The position numbers and the translations under genes were made by a program. The notes under the pieces are model-generated. The model had not been told where the DNA came from. It saw only the letters and a program-made list of their open reading frames with translations, and did not search any database. DNA of 64,000 nucleotides from Helicobacter sp. 'house sparrow 1' (GTDB taxonomy: Bacteria; Campylobacterota; Campylobacteria; Campylobacterales; Helicobacteraceae), in contig NZ_FZQY01000004.1 of the NCBI RefSeq assembly GCF_900199585.1, forward strand, positions 310,001 through 374,000, written 5' to 3'. Below, piece after piece: positions 8,192 through 17,564 of the stretch (the stretch's first letter is position 1; each line of letters opens with the position of its first letter).

Positions 8192-10707
8192 AGATAGTAG
8201 AGATTGCAGGTGAGGTAGGAAGAACCTCAAAGGAGGTTTTGGAGCTTGCTAAGGAATTAGGTTTAGCTGTGAAAGCTGCCTCAAGTAGTGTTGATATGGC
8301 TACTGCAGAATTATTTACTAATTTTTTTATGGGACAAATCACAAAAGAGGAGTTAATGCTTAAATTTCAGCCTAAGAAGGGAGAAAAAAAGGCTAAAGAA
8401 GCAAAAAATAAAAAACCCAAAGAAGAAAAGCAAAAGGTAGAAGAAAAAAAGACTATAGAATTGGTTGAAGAACCGCAGGTGCAAAAAGTTGAAGTTGAAC
8501 AACACTTGGCAAGACGCACGGGTATTAGAATTGTAAAAAAAGATAGTCAGGATGTCCCTGCTGCTAAGCAAGAGATCAAAAAGGCTCAATATAGTGTCCA
8601 AGAAATGTTTGATACTCTAAAAGAAGAAAAACCAGAATCAAAAACTACAGAAAAAAAGAAAGTAAAAGTCAAGCAACCACAAGTCTCCCATAAGCATAAT
8701 GAGCAGAAAATGGATTTGCTTAAAGATAGGGAAATCCTAGATTATGAAGAAGAGGATAACGAGATTGTCTTGTTTGATTTGCATGAACAAGATATGAAAG
8801 ATGAAGAAAGAGATGCTCAAGTTAAACAAGCAATGGTGGATAGAATCAAGGTTCAAAAGAAGAATCCTTGGATGAGTGAGGGGGGTATAGGTCGTAGAAA
8901 TAAGAAAAAAAATAAAACAATACAAACTGATAAGAAAGAAAATCTAGATAGAAAGGATACTATCGTAATCCCAGAAGAGGTTCGTGTTTATGAATTTGCT
9001 GATTTAGCAGGCTTGAAACTTAATGAGGTGGTTAAGGTTTTATTTAATCTTGGGATGATGGTAACAAAAAATGACTTCTTGGATAAAGATGCTATTGAAA
9101 TTTTGTGTGAGGAATTTAAGATAAGCTTCACTTTACAAAGTAGCTCAGAGGATTTTGTTTCTCTTGAAGATGAGGAAACAGATGAAGGAGAGATGATTGT
9201 AAGACCTCCTGTTGTTACAATTATGGGGCATGTAGATCATGGAAAAACTTCTTTATTAGATAAGATACGCAATAGTCGGGTTGCAAGTGGTGAAGCAGGG
9301 GGTATTACGCAACATATTGGTGCTTATAGCGTATTAAAAGATGGCAAGATGATTTCTTTTATCGATACTCCCGGACATGAAGCTTTTACTGAGATGAGAA
9401 GCAGAGGAGCTCAAGTCACAGATATTGCCATTATAGTTGTTGCTGCAGATGATGGTGTAAAGCAGCAAACAATTGAAGCATTTAATCACGCAAAAGCAGC
9501 AGGTGTTCAAATCATTGTTGCAATGAATAAAATTGATAAGGAAAATATCAATATCGATAAATTGAAAGCAGAATGTGCTGAGATTGGTTTTACTCCAAAT
9601 GATTGGGGCGGAGAGTATGAGTTTATTGGTGTTTCAGCAAGAACTGGAGAGGGAATAGAAACACTACTAGAGACAATTTTAATCCAAGCAGAGATTTTAG
9701 AATTAAAAGCAAGCGTTACAAGGCGTGCAAAAGCAGTTATCCTAGAGAGCAGTATGGATAAAGGAAGGGGTCCTGTAGCTACTGTGATTGTGCAAGATGG
9801 AGTTTTAAGAGTAGGGGATTCTATAGTAGCTGATACTGCTTTTGGTCGCGTAAGGGCTTTAATTGATGATAAGGGAAATAGTATAAAAGAGCTTGGCCCT
9901 TCTGGCGTAGCTGTTGTAGTGGGATTAGGTGATGTTCCAAGTGCAGGCATTATGCTTGCTAGTGTTAAAAGCGATGCGATTGCAAGAGAATATGCCCAAA
10001 AAAGAAGTTCATATTTAAGGCAAAAAGAACTTTCTAAGACTACAAAAGTATCTTTTGATGAGTTGGCTGAGATGGTTGCAAGAGGCAATCTAAAATCCCT
10101 ACCAGTAATTATAAAAGCAGATACACAAGGTAGTCTTGAGGCTATTAGGTCTAGTTTATTAAAGTTGAATAATCAAGAGGTTGAGATTAATATTATTAGC
10201 TCGGGAGTGGGAGGTATTTCAGAAAGTGATATTTCTTTGGCTGCTGCTTCTAAAAACTGTATGATTTTAGGATTTAATATTCGTCCAACAGGTGTTGTAA
10301 AAACAAAAAGTAAAGAGTTGGGTGTGGAGATTAGGACTTATTCTGTAATTTATGCACTAATTGATGAGATGAAAGCTTTGATTTCAGGAATGATGTCGCC
10401 AGTCTTTGAAGAAGAACATACGGGGCAAGCAGAAGTAAGAGAAACTTTCAAAATTGCAAAAGTTGGAACAATTGCTGGTTGTATGGTGGTAGATGGTTCT
10501 ATACAAAGAGGAATTAAAATTAGATTGATTCGCAATGGGGTTGTAATTCATGAGGGGGTGATTGCATCCTTGAAACGCTTTAAGGATGATGTGAAAGAAG
10601 TAAATAAGGGCTATGAGTGTGGCATCATGCTTGAAAACTTCAATGAGATTGAAGTAGGAGATGTATTTGAGACTTATAAAGAAGTTGCAAAAAACCAAAA
10701 AATATAG
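8176..10707 (+). CDS. infB: Translation initiation factor IF-2
   Basis: An 843-residue GTPase that positions fMet-tRNA on the 30S subunit. It has an N-terminal IF2-N domain, then a Lys/Glu-rich low-complexity linker (about residues 65-270), a second IF2-N-like segment, and the G domain with GHVDHGKTSL (about 350), DTPGHE, MNKID and the SA loop, followed by the C-terminal tRNA-binding domains. I chose the ATG at 8176; an in-frame TTG at 8158 lies inside ylxR. It is followed by rbfA and rimP, the classic translation-factor cluster. Confidence 0.98.
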   Translation: MSDKVKIVEIAGEVGRTSKEVLELAKELGLAVKAASSSVDMATAELFTNFFMGQITKEELMLKFQPKKGEKKAKEAKNKKPKEEKQKVEEKKTIELVEEPQVQKVEVEQHLARRTGIRIVKKDSQDVPAAKQEIKKAQYSVQEMFDTLKEEKPESKTTEKKKVKVKQPQVSHKHNEQKMDLLKDREILDYEEEDNEIVLFDLHEQDMKDEERDAQVKQAMVDRIKVQKKNPWMSEGGIGRRNKKKNKTIQTDKKENLDRKDTIVIPEEVRVYEFADLAGLKLNEVVKVLFNLGMMVTKNDFLDKDAIEILCEEFKISFTLQSSSEDFVSLEDEETDEGEMIVRPPVVTIMGHVDHGKTSLLDKIRNSRVASGEAGGITQHIGAYSVLKDGKMISFIDTPGHEAFTEMRSRGAQVTDIAIIVVAADDGVKQQTIEAFNHAKAAGVQIIVAMNKIDKENINIDKLKAECAEIGFTPNDWGGEYEFIGVSARTGEGIETLLETILIQAEILELKASVTRRAKAVILESSMDKGRGPVATVIVQDGVLRVGDSIVADTAFGRVRALIDDKGNSIKELGPSGVAVVVGLGDVPSAGIMLASVKSDAIAREYAQKRSSYLRQKELSKTTKVSFDELAEMVARGNLKSLPVIIKADTQGSLEAIRSSLLKLNNQEVEINIISSGVGGISESDISLAAASKNCMILGFNIRPTGVVKTKSKELGVEIRTYSVIYALIDEMKALISGMMSPVFEEEHTGQAEVRETFKIAKVGTIAGCMVVDGSIQRGIKIRLIRNGVVIHEGVIASLKRFKDDVKEVNKGYECGIMLENFNEIEVGDVFETYKEVAKNQKI

Positions 10708-10710
10708 AAG

Positions 10711-11055
10711 ATGAAAGATATTAAGATACAAAGAACACAATCTCTACTACAAGAGCTTTTAAATGAGGCTTTGACTAGTTTAGATGATGAGAGAATTAGG
10801 AATCTTACGGTTACTGAGGTTGTATGTTCAAGGGGAAAATATAATGCTGATATCTTTGTATTATTTGATACACAGGATAAAAAAGAGCAAAATGACCTAT
10901 TACGCCTCTTACATAAAGCAGAAGGTGCTTTGAGAGAATATATTCTTAGTTCAAGCGGATGGTTTAGGTGTCCAAAGCTTTGCTTTAAGGTTGATGAAAG
11001 TTTAAGTCGCATAAATCGTTTAGATCAAATTTTTGAGAAAATCAGTAAGAAATAG
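10711..11055 (+). CDS. rbfA: Ribosome-binding factor A
   Basis: A 114-residue KH-like protein that assists late maturation of the 30S subunit and processing of the 16S rRNA 5' end. The pattern of an N-terminal helix (IQRTQSLLQELLNEAL) followed by alternating strands and the late helical block (EGALREYI) fits RbfA. It begins three bases after infB and is followed by rimP. A shadow reading frame on the opposite strand covers it but has no family features. Confidence 0.9.
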   Translation: MKDIKIQRTQSLLQELLNEALTSLDDERIRNLTVTEVVCSRGKYNADIFVLFDTQDKKEQNDLLRLLHKAEGALREYILSSSGWFRCPKLCFKVDESLSRINRLDQIFEKISKK

Positions 11056-11064
11056 GAGAAGGGA

Positions 11065-11505
11065 ATGATAACTCAAGAGCTAGAACAGAAAATAGAAAAA
11101 ATAGTCCAGAGTTTTGGTTTTGAGCTATATGATATTGCCTTTTTAAAAGAAAATAAGAATGATATTTTAAGGATCTCTGTTGCAAGTAATAAAAAGCAAG
11201 TCACCTTGGATGTGTGCCAAGAAATTAGTGAGGTTATCTCCCCACTTGTAGATGTTTATATTAGTGATGATAAACCTTATTATTTAGAGGTGAGCTCTCC
11301 TGGTATTGAAAGGGTGCTAAAAACTCCTAAACACTTTATGCTTTCTTTGGGTTGTAAGGTTTTGGTACGCTTGAAGGATGGTAGGGAGTTTGAAGCCATT
11401 TTAGAGGGTTTTGGTGAAGATGGGGTTTTGTTTAAGAATGATGATGCAGAAGAATTGATATCTTTAGATTCTTTGAAGAAAGTTAAAACAATTTTGGAGT
11501 GGTGA
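11065..11505 (+). CDS. rimP: Ribosome maturation factor RimP
   Basis: A 146-residue RimP, needed for 30S subunit maturation. The family core is visible: an N-terminal alpha/beta domain with [15 protein letters not shown] and the signature [20 protein letters not shown], followed by a C-terminal small SH3-like barrel ([18 protein letters not shown]). A GGAGAAGGG ribosome-binding site precedes the ATG. It ends the infB-rbfA-rimP group, and panB follows after one base. Confidence 0.95.
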   Translation: MITQELEQKIEKIVQSFGFELYDIAFLKENKNDILRISVASNKKQVTLDVCQEISEVISPLVDVYISDDKPYYLEVSSPGIERVLKTPKHFMLSLGCKVLVRLKDGREFEAILEGFGEDGVLFKNDDAEELISLDSLKKVKTILEW

Positions 11506-11506
11506 A

Positions 11507-12292
11507 ATGAAGACAACAATCAACACCTTGCAAAAGAAAAAGAATGTTGAAAAAATTACTGCTATTACAGCATATGATGCTCTTTTTGGAAGAATTTTTG
11601 ATGGTGAGGTAGATTTTATTTTAGTGGGTGATAGTTTATCTCAAAGTTTTGGCGGTTTTAATGATACTTTGGCTGTAGGGATTGATGAGATGATTTATCA
11701 TACAAAGGCAGTTTGTAGAGGAGTGAAACAATCTTTAGTTGTTGGAGATATGAGTTTTGGTAGTTATCAAAACAAAAGACAGGCAATAAAAAATGCAGTG
11801 AGATTTTATAAGGAAACAAATGCGGGAGCTATAAAGCTTGAGGGGGGGTTAAAGCGTGTTGATATTGTAAAATCTGTCATTGATGAGGGTATTGCTGTGA
11901 TGGGGCATATTGGTTTAATGCCACAATTTGCAAGAAGTGAGGGGGGATATAAGATTAAGGGGAAAGATGATATTGATGCGCAAAGACTAAAAGAAGAAGC
12001 TTTAGCGTTGCAAGAAGCTGGAGTATTTGCAATTGTATTAGAGGGGATTAAAAAAGAGGTTGCGACACAAATCACTCAAATACTAGATATTCCAACAATT
12101 GGTATAGGTAGCGGGGTGGATTGCGATGGGCAGATTTTAGTCTGGAGTGATGCTTTTGGTTTTTTCACAGATTTTAAACCAAAGTTTGTTCGCTACTTTT
12201 TTGAGGGAGAAAAGTTGCTTAAAGAAGCGATTAGAAAATATACAGGTGATGTAAAAAATAATAATTTTCCAAATGATGATGAAAGTTATTAA
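11507..12292 (+). CDS. panB: 3-methyl-2-oxobutanoate hydroxymethyltransferase
   Basis: A 261-residue TIM-barrel enzyme transferring a hydroxymethyl group from methylene-THF to ketoisovalerate, the first step of pantothenate synthesis. Motifs: [19 protein letters not shown] (Mg-binding Asp), [13 protein letters not shown], and VLEGIKKE with the catalytic Glu. The stop codon of panB shares a base with the ruvB start. The coding sequence contains a G7 run (11842-11848) and a G6 run (11941-11946), striking in such an AT-rich gene and potentially slippery. Confidence 0.97.
   Translation: MKTTINTLQKKKNVEKITAITAYDALFGRIFDGEVDFILVGDSLSQSFGGFNDTLAVGIDEMIYHTKAVCRGVKQSLVVGDMSFGSYQNKRQAIKNAVRFYKETNAGAIKLEGGLKRVDIVKSVIDEGIAVMGHIGLMPQFARSEGGYKIKGKDDIDAQRLKEEALALQEAGVFAIVLEGIKKEVATQITQILDIPTIGIGSGVDCDGQILVWSDAFGFFTDFKPKFVRYFFEGEKLLKEAIRKYTGDVKNNNFPNDDESY
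11842..11848 (+). repeat. G7 homopolymer within panB
   Basis: Seven consecutive G residues encode part of Glu-Gly-Gly (KLEGGLK). I noticed no longer G tract in the window. G tracts are the main phase-variation element in the related genus Campylobacter, but those that vary at high rate are normally eight or longer. Confidence 0.7.
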
Positions 12293-13290
12293 TGGAAAAA
12301 TACTCTATAGATTCTCGCATTGCTAATGTAGAAAAAATTGTCTTTGAAGAAAAAGAGGAGAATGTATTACGCCCAAATATTTGGGAAGATTATATTGGAC
12401 AAGAGCAGATAAAAAAGAATCTTGATGTTTTTATTAGAGCAAGTAAAAAAAGAGGAGAATGTCTAGATCATATTCTATTTTTTGGGCCTCCTGGTCTTGG
12501 AAAAACAACAATTAGTTATATTATTGCCTCAAAAATGGAAGCAAATATCAAAGTTACTGCTGCTCCAATGATCGAAAAATCTGGAGATTTAGCTGCAATT
12601 ATGACTAATCTTAATGAAGGGGATATCTTATTTATTGATGAAATCCATAGATTAAGTCCTGCAATTGAAGAAATTTTATATCCTGCAATGGAAGATTTTA
12701 GATTAGATATTATTATTGGATCTGGACCTGCGGCACAAACTATAAAAATTGATTTACCTCGTTTTACTCTCATTGGAGCTACAACTCGTGCAGGAATGCT
12801 GAGCAATCCTCTGCGTGATCGATTTGGAATGAATTTTAGAATGGAATTTTATACTCAAAGTGAGCTTGCAACAATCTTGCAAAAAGCATCATTAAGACTT
12901 CAGAGAAAAATTACACAAGAAAGTGCATATGAAATTGCAAAAAGATCCAGAGGAACACCACGCATTGCATTAAGATTGTTAAAAAGAGTTAGAGACTTTT
13001 CTGATGTAAATGATGAGAAAGAAATTACATTAGAAACAACACAATATGCTTTAAATGAATTAGGTATCAATGATTTTGGATTTGATGCTTTAGATTTGAA
13101 ATATTTTGAAATTTTAAAAAGTGCTAAGGGGAAACCTATGGGGCTTAGTACAATATCTGCTGCAATGAGTGAAGATGAAGCAACAATTGAAGAGGCTATT
13201 GAACCCTTTTTGCTTGCAAATGGATATCTAGAAAAAACTGCTAAAGGTAGGATACTTACACATAAATTCTATAGTAGCACTATGAATTGA
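12292..13290 (+). CDS. ruvB: Holliday junction branch-migration helicase RuvB
   Basis: A 332-residue AAA+ ATPase that drives branch migration of Holliday junctions with RuvA. Walker A is GPPGLGKTT (about residue 65), Walker B is LFIDEIHR (about 115), and the RuvB-specific [21 protein letters not shown] and arginine-finger block LRDRFG are present. The C-terminal winged helix with RGRILT is intact. It starts at the panB stop codon. No ruvA or ruvC is nearby, typical for this phylum. Confidence 0.98.
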   Translation: MEKYSIDSRIANVEKIVFEEKEENVLRPNIWEDYIGQEQIKKNLDVFIRASKKRGECLDHILFFGPPGLGKTTISYIIASKMEANIKVTAAPMIEKSGDLAAIMTNLNEGDILFIDEIHRLSPAIEEILYPAMEDFRLDIIIGSGPAAQTIKIDLPRFTLIGATTRAGMLSNPLRDRFGMNFRMEFYTQSELATILQKASLRLQRKITQESAYEIAKRSRGTPRIALRLLKRVRDFSDVNDEKEITLETTQYALNELGINDFGFDALDLKYFEILKSAKGKPMGLSTISAAMSEDEATIEEAIEPFLLANGYLEKTAKGRILTHKFYSSTMN

Positions 13291-13331
13291 TGCATAAAAT
13301 CAACCAATCGATATATTTTTAGTAAAATCCA

Positions 13332-13337
13332 TATACT
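13332..13337 (+). promoter_or_regulatory. Candidate -10 element before the NADH dehydrogenase-like gene
   Basis: TATACT lies 23 bases before the ATG at 13361, in the 70-base gap after ruvB. The predicted transcript start is near 13344, and a strong AGGAGAGG ribosome-binding site follows. It would give the flavoprotein its own transcript. Confidence 0.4.
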
Positions 13338-13360
13338 AGCTTTGTATTAGGAGAGGTATT

Positions 13361-14551
13361 ATGAAAAATATTTTGGTTCTTGGTGCTGGATATGCTTCGT
13401 TGTCTTTTTTAAAAAAAATTAATCCAAAAATCTTTGATTTTGCTCAAGTCACTCTGATTAGCAAATATGATTACCATTATGTAAGTATTGCATTGCATGA
13501 TGTAGTTGCTGGTATGGTTGAAGATAATTCTGTTAAATTTCCTATTAAGGATATCATCCCAGGTTCTGTTCATTTTGTTCAAGATGAGGTAGTGGAGATT
13601 CAAGAAAAACAAGTGATTTGCAAGAAACAAGAATATGTATATGATTATCTAATTGTGGGATTGGGGTTTCAAAGTGATGATTTTGGGATTAGTGGTGTAA
13701 AAGAGTATTGTACTCCTATTTTAGATTTTGCTAATGCTTTTTTATTGAGAGATCAAATACTTGAACAAATCTATCAGTACAAGACAACAGGAGATATGAA
13801 CAATCTAAAATTTGTAGTATGTGGAGGTGGTCTTAGTGGGGTTGAGATGATTTCTTCTTTGGCAATAAAGCTTAAAAAAGTTTGCGCTCAAGAAGGGATT
13901 GATTTTGGATTATTGGATTTATATTGTATTGAGGCTATGCCAAATATTTTGCCAATGTTTCCAGATACTCTTTCTATGAAAGCACAAGTATTCTTAGAAT
14001 CCCATAATGTAAAAGTTTTAACAAAATGCAAGATATTAAGATGTGAGAAAAATAAAATTATTGTTGAAAATTCTACAAGTGAAGAAAGATCTATTGAGGC
14101 AAATACAATTATATGGACTGCGGGAGTGAGAGGTAATGCTGTTATTGAAAAATCTAATTTATTTAACTCGGTTAGATCTAGAGTAGAAGTAAATGATTAT
14201 TTGCAACCTATAGCTCAAGACCATCAAGAGTTGATGGATAAGATTTATGTTATTGGTGATTGTTGTATGGTAAAAAATACCAAGACTAATACTTTCTACC
14301 CTCCAACGGCTCAAATTGCAATAAAACAAGGAGAATATTTAGGAAAAGCTTTGAGTGATCGCCTAATGGGGATTTATGTAGAAAAATTTAGTTTTACACC
14401 TCAAGGAGTGATTTGTTCTTTGGGAGACAAATTTGCAGTTGGTTTGATTAAAGATCGTGAGATTAGTGGAGTGGTGGCATCAACTCTCAAGAAGGCAATA
14501 GAAAAGAAATGGATAATTAAACTATTTGGTCTAAAGGGGTTGTTTAAGTAA
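13361..14551 (+). CDS. Type II NADH:quinone oxidoreductase-like flavoprotein
   Basis: A 396-residue FAD/NAD(P)-dependent oxidoreductase. The N-terminal FAD fold has VLGAGYAS, and the second nucleotide-binding fold has CGGGLSGVEM (about residue 153). IIWTAGVRGN and the late PPTAQIAIKQGEYLGKAL block are characteristic of NDH-2, which passes electrons from NADH to quinone without pumping protons. The tail (KKWIIKLFGLKGLFK) could be an amphipathic membrane-anchoring helix. Sulfide:quinone reductase is a relative, but the expected catalytic cysteines are not evident. It has its own candidate promoter and a downstream hairpin, so it is probably monocistronic. Confidence 0.8.
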   Translation: MKNILVLGAGYASLSFLKKINPKIFDFAQVTLISKYDYHYVSIALHDVVAGMVEDNSVKFPIKDIIPGSVHFVQDEVVEIQEKQVICKKQEYVYDYLIVGLGFQSDDFGISGVKEYCTPILDFANAFLLRDQILEQIYQYKTTGDMNNLKFVVCGGGLSGVEMISSLAIKLKKVCAQEGIDFGLLDLYCIEAMPNILPMFPDTLSMKAQVFLESHNVKVLTKCKILRCEKNKIIVENSTSEERSIEANTIIWTAGVRGNAVIEKSNLFNSVRSRVEVNDYLQPIAQDHQELMDKIYVIGDCCMVKNTKTNTFYPPTAQIAIKQGEYLGKALSDRLMGIYVEKFSFTPQGVICSLGDKFAVGLIKDREISGVVASTLKKAIEKKWIIKLFGLKGLFK

Positions 14552-14552
14552 A

Positions 14553-14576
14553 TTAAAAGAGGATAACCTCTTTTAA
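14553..14576. terminator. Bidirectional hairpin between convergent genes
   Basis: A perfect 10-base-pair inverted repeat, TTAAAAGAGG and CCTCTTTTAA, separated by ATAA. It starts two bases after the NADH dehydrogenase-like stop and lies just past the stop of the short-chain reductase on the other strand. The A/T-rich outer arms supply U-rich tails in both directions. Confidence 0.8.
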
Positions 14577-14587
14577 GTAGTGGCTTA

Positions 14588-15382
14588 TTATTGGAAAGTG
14601 GTTCCACCATCAATTACGATGGTTTGCCCTGTTAGCCAAGCACTTTGTGTAGAATCACATAAGAAGAGTGCTGCTCCTGCAAGATCCTCAGGAGTTCCCA
14701 TTCTTTTAAGAGGAGATTGCTCCTCAACTTTTGCTTTCACCTCATCATAATCAGGAAATGCTCTCAATGCATCTGTATCAATAGGGCCACCACTTACAGC
14801 ATTTACCCTTATGCCAAACTCTCCAAGTTCAGCTGCAGCATATTTTACCATTGTTTCAACTGCATTCTTTGAGTTACCATGCCCTGCATAGTTTGGCATA
14901 TACACAAGATTCCCAGTGGAGCTTAAGGAAATAATAGATCCCCCACCTACTAGCTTCATTCTCTTTGCTGCTTCTTGTGCACCTACAACAAAAGCCAAGA
15001 CTGTAGCAGTATAAATATTATTTAATCCCTTGGGCTTAAGTCGCATAAAAGGTGCAAATCCTCCAACTACACTACGACCATAAATAATTGCATTGCTAAT
15101 AAAAAAATCTACACGACTAAAATCTTTGTCAATTTTTTCAAAAAGTTCTATATATTGCTCAGGTTCTAAGACATTGAGAGGATAATAGCAAGCTTTGATA
15201 TTGTATCTTTTTGTTACATCATCAGCAATTTTCTTTGCTTCTTCTTCATTCTTATTGTAAGTAAAAGCTATATTTACCCCACACTCCGCAAATCTGTATA
15301 AGATAGCCTTACCAATGCCTCTTGTAGCACCGCTTATAACAAGAGTTTTTCCTTTCATATATTCTAGTGTTGCTTCTCTCAT
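14588..15382 (-). CDS. Short-chain dehydrogenase/reductase, FabL-like
   Basis: A 264-residue Rossmann-fold reductase. The cofactor loop is [12 protein letters not shown] (about residue 18). The catalytic block [13 protein letters not shown] has Tyr and Lys separated by six residues. Classical SDRs have three; a six-residue gap is typical of divergent enoyl-ACP reductases, and the sequence around it most resembles FabL. The H. pylori gene at this place beside dapA was annotated as a 7-alpha-hydroxysteroid dehydrogenase, a name with weak support. The substrate is therefore uncertain: enoyl-ACP reduction is plausible. The ATG overlaps the dapA stop by four bases. Confidence 0.8.
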   Translation of the reverse strand: MREATLEYMKGKTLVISGATRGIGKAILYRFAECGVNIAFTYNKNEEEAKKIADDVTKRYNIKACYYPLNVLEPEQYIELFEKIDKDFSRVDFFISNAIIYGRSVVGGFAPFMRLKPKGLNNIYTATVLAFVVGAQEAAKRMKLVGGGSIISLSSTGNLVYMPNYAGHGNSKNAVETMVKYAAAELGEFGIRVNAVSGGPIDTDALRAFPDYDEVKAKVEEQSPLKRMGTPEDLAGAALFLCDSTQSAWLTGQTIVIDGGTTFQ

Positions 15383-16257
15383 TTTAATACCTCATAATTT
15401 TGTAAAGTTTCTTCAATTAACCTCATATTCTCCTTGCTGGGTTTAAGAAGAGGTAGACGATATTCTAAAGTATTTAGTAATCCGCAAAGAAACATTGCTG
15501 CTTTGATTGGTATTGGATTACTTTCACAAAACAAAACTCTATTTATATCATAAAGTTCATTATTTATAGCTTTAGATTCTTGTAATTTTCCACAAAGTGC
15601 ATAATTTGTTAGCTGTGAAATTTTGTCTGGAAGTAAATTTCCTGTAACAGATATAACACCACTGCCACCACTTGCAAGGATGGGATAGTTAATTGCATCA
15701 TCACCACTAAAAATTGCAAAATCTCTTGCACTGGTATTTAGTTCTACAATCGTATCCATATTCCCACTTGCTTCTTTGATTGCAAAGATATTTTTTACAT
15801 CCTTGAAAAGTCTTAGGGCAGTTTGAGTGGAGATATTCACCCCAGTGCGACTTGGAACATTATAAAGCATTAGAGGAATCTCTACAGAATTTGCAACAGC
15901 TTTGTAGTGTTGATAGATTCCTTCTTGTGTAGGTTTATTATAATAAGGGCTAACGCAAAGGATTCCATCTGCACCACATTTTTCTGCAAACTTTGCAAGT
16001 TCTATGGCCTCCTGTGTAGAATTACTACCTGCACCTGCTAAAACCTTTATACCACTACCCTTACATGTAGAGACAGCAATTTCAATACACAGCATATGTT
16101 CCTTATGGCTAAGAGTTGCAGATTCTCCTGTAGTTCCTACTGGAACACAAGCATTCATACCATATCTTATCTGTCTTTGTATCAAAGAGATATAGACTTC
16201 TTCATCAATTTTATTATTTTTAAAAGGTGTTACCAAGGCACTCATTGCACCACGCAT
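15379..16257 (-). CDS. dapA: 4-hydroxy-tetrahydrodipicolinate synthase
   Basis: A 292-residue TIM-barrel aldolase that condenses pyruvate with aspartate semialdehyde, the first committed step to lysine and diaminopimelate. The family blocks [29 protein letters not shown] and the Schiff-base lysine in AIKEASG (about residue 160) are all present. It overlaps the downstream reductase by four bases and abuts the upstream M16 protease, forming a pyrD-protease-dapA-reductase operon like that known in H. pylori. Confidence 0.97.
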   Translation of the reverse strand: MRGAMSALVTPFKNNKIDEEVYISLIQRQIRYGMNACVPVGTTGESATLSHKEHMLCIEIAVSTCKGSGIKVLAGAGSNSTQEAIELAKFAEKCGADGILCVSPYYNKPTQEGIYQHYKAVANSVEIPLMLYNVPSRTGVNISTQTALRLFKDVKNIFAIKEASGNMDTIVELNTSARDFAIFSGDDAINYPILASGGSGVISVTGNLLPDKISQLTNYALCGKLQESKAINNELYDINRVLFCESNPIPIKAAMFLCGLLNTLEYRLPLLKPSKENMRLIEETLQNYEVLK

Positions 16258-17564
16258 TATTTCTCCTTATGAGGTTTTAAGATTACTGTTGTAGAGTGAT
16301 CCAAGAGTAGATACTTATTTGCTACATTAACAAGATCATCAATTGTGAGATTTTCAAATGCTTTTTCATAATCCAATAAAGGCTGAATATTTCCTCTTGC
16401 AAAGTAGCTACCAAATAGATCTGCAACACTTGAAGCATCTTCAAGGCTATATAAAAATTCTGCTTTTGTATTAATTTTAAGTTTATCAAGATCTTCTTGA
16501 TGAATCTTTCCTTCTTTAATATCATCTAAAATTTTTATAATTTCTTTCTTAACATCTTGTGCTTGGATTCCATGGTTTGCAGAAGCAATAAACATAAAAA
16601 CCCCTTCATCCATCAAATCCATATTATAACCATATATCTGGTTGGATAGACGCTTAGAATCTACCAAATCTTTGTAGAGTAAGCTGCTTTTGCCATTGCT
16701 TAAGAGACTAGAGAGAGCGCTAAGTGCAACCTGGTCTTTTGAGCTAAAGTTTGGAATTTTAAAACCAAATGCAAGCCACTCTAATTGTGTATCCTTATAA
16801 ACTGTGACTTCCCTTGGACCATCTTGCTTTGGCTCTTGTGCAAAGACTAAAGGAATCTGAGAAGTATTTGGAATTGCACTAAAGTACTGTTTTGCTTTTG
16901 TAAAAACATCCTGAGGATTGATGTCTCCAGATACTAAAACAATTGCATTTTGTGGTTGGTAATAAGTAGAATGAAAGTCTTTAATGTCTTCAATTTTCCA
17001 GTTTAATATATCGTCCATAAATCCAATTGGTGTCCAATGGTAGGGATGATAAATAAAGGCAGTATTAAAGAATCTAAAATAAAGATAACCTACAGGATTA
17101 TTGTCTGTACGCCACCTTCTTTCTTCAGCAACCACATCTCGCTCTGGTAAAAATTCATCTTCTTTTAAGGATAAATTTTGCATAAGCTCTGCAAAAAGAT
17201 CAAGTGATTGATCCAGATTTTTTGCACTTGATTTTATGAAGTAATGTGTATAATCAAAACCTGTAGAAGCATTTGTAACTCCCCCAAATTTTTTTACAAT
17301 CTCATCAAATTCACCAGCTTTTAAGTTTTTTGTAGATTTAAAATTAAGATGTTCAAGCATATGGGCAATTCCACTTTTTCCCATAAATTCATTGCGGGAT
17401 CCTACCTTATAAAATATGCTTGTTTGGATTACACCACTTTTATTATGGATAGGAATCACAACAATTTGCAATCCATTATCTAGTGTAAGACTTTCATATT
17501 TTGGTAAGCTACTAGTAAAACAGATATTCATAAATACTCCTAGAAGAAATAAAATTTTTTTCAT
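16257..17564 (-). CDS. M16-family zinc peptidase (PqqF/insulinase type), exported
   Basis: A 435-residue protein with an N-terminal signal peptide ([16 protein letters not shown]) followed by an M16 peptidase domain. The inverted zinc motif HMLEH is at about residue 69 and the distal Glu lies in the VVAEERRWR block. The second, non-catalytic M16 lobe follows. It was annotated as a PqqE-type protease in H. pylori. The start chosen is the ATG that begins the signal peptide and overlaps the pyrD stop by four bases; an upstream start at 17600 would place residues inside pyrD. Likely periplasmic, substrate unknown. Confidence 0.9.
   Translation of the reverse strand: MKKILFLLGVFMNICFTSSLPKYESLTLDNGLQIVVIPIHNKSGVIQTSIFYKVGSRNEFMGKSGIAHMLEHLNFKSTKNLKAGEFDEIVKKFGGVTNASTGFDYTHYFIKSSAKNLDQSLDLFAELMQNLSLKEDEFLPERDVVAEERRWRTDNNPVGYLYFRFFNTAFIYHPYHWTPIGFMDDILNWKIEDIKDFHSTYYQPQNAIVLVSGDINPQDVFTKAKQYFSAIPNTSQIPLVFAQEPKQDGPREVTVYKDTQLEWLAFGFKIPNFSSKDQVALSALSSLLSNGKSSLLYKDLVDSKRLSNQIYGYNMDLMDEGVFMFIASANHGIQAQDVKKEIIKILDDIKEGKIHQEDLDKLKINTKAEFLYSLEDASSVADLFGSYFARGNIQPLLDYEKAFENLTIDDLVNVANKYLLLDHSTTVILKPHKEK

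Noticed and set aside
9507-10088. A 193-residue open frame on the minus strand inside infB
   Set aside because: It lies wholly within a strongly conserved GTPase gene, shows only Ser/Thr/Ile-rich composition expected of an antisense shadow, and has no family motif.
10384-11012. Two overlapping minus-strand frames across the infB-rbfA junction
   Set aside because: Both are antisense shadows of infB and rbfA, with hydrophobic low-complexity translations and no plausible start region.
13295-13314. A CGATAT sequence before the NADH dehydrogenase-like gene that resembles a sigma-28 -10 box
   Set aside because: The nearest TAAA is ten bases away from CGATAT, whereas sigma-28 promoters in this group need about 15. 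The TATACT at 13332 is a better candidate.
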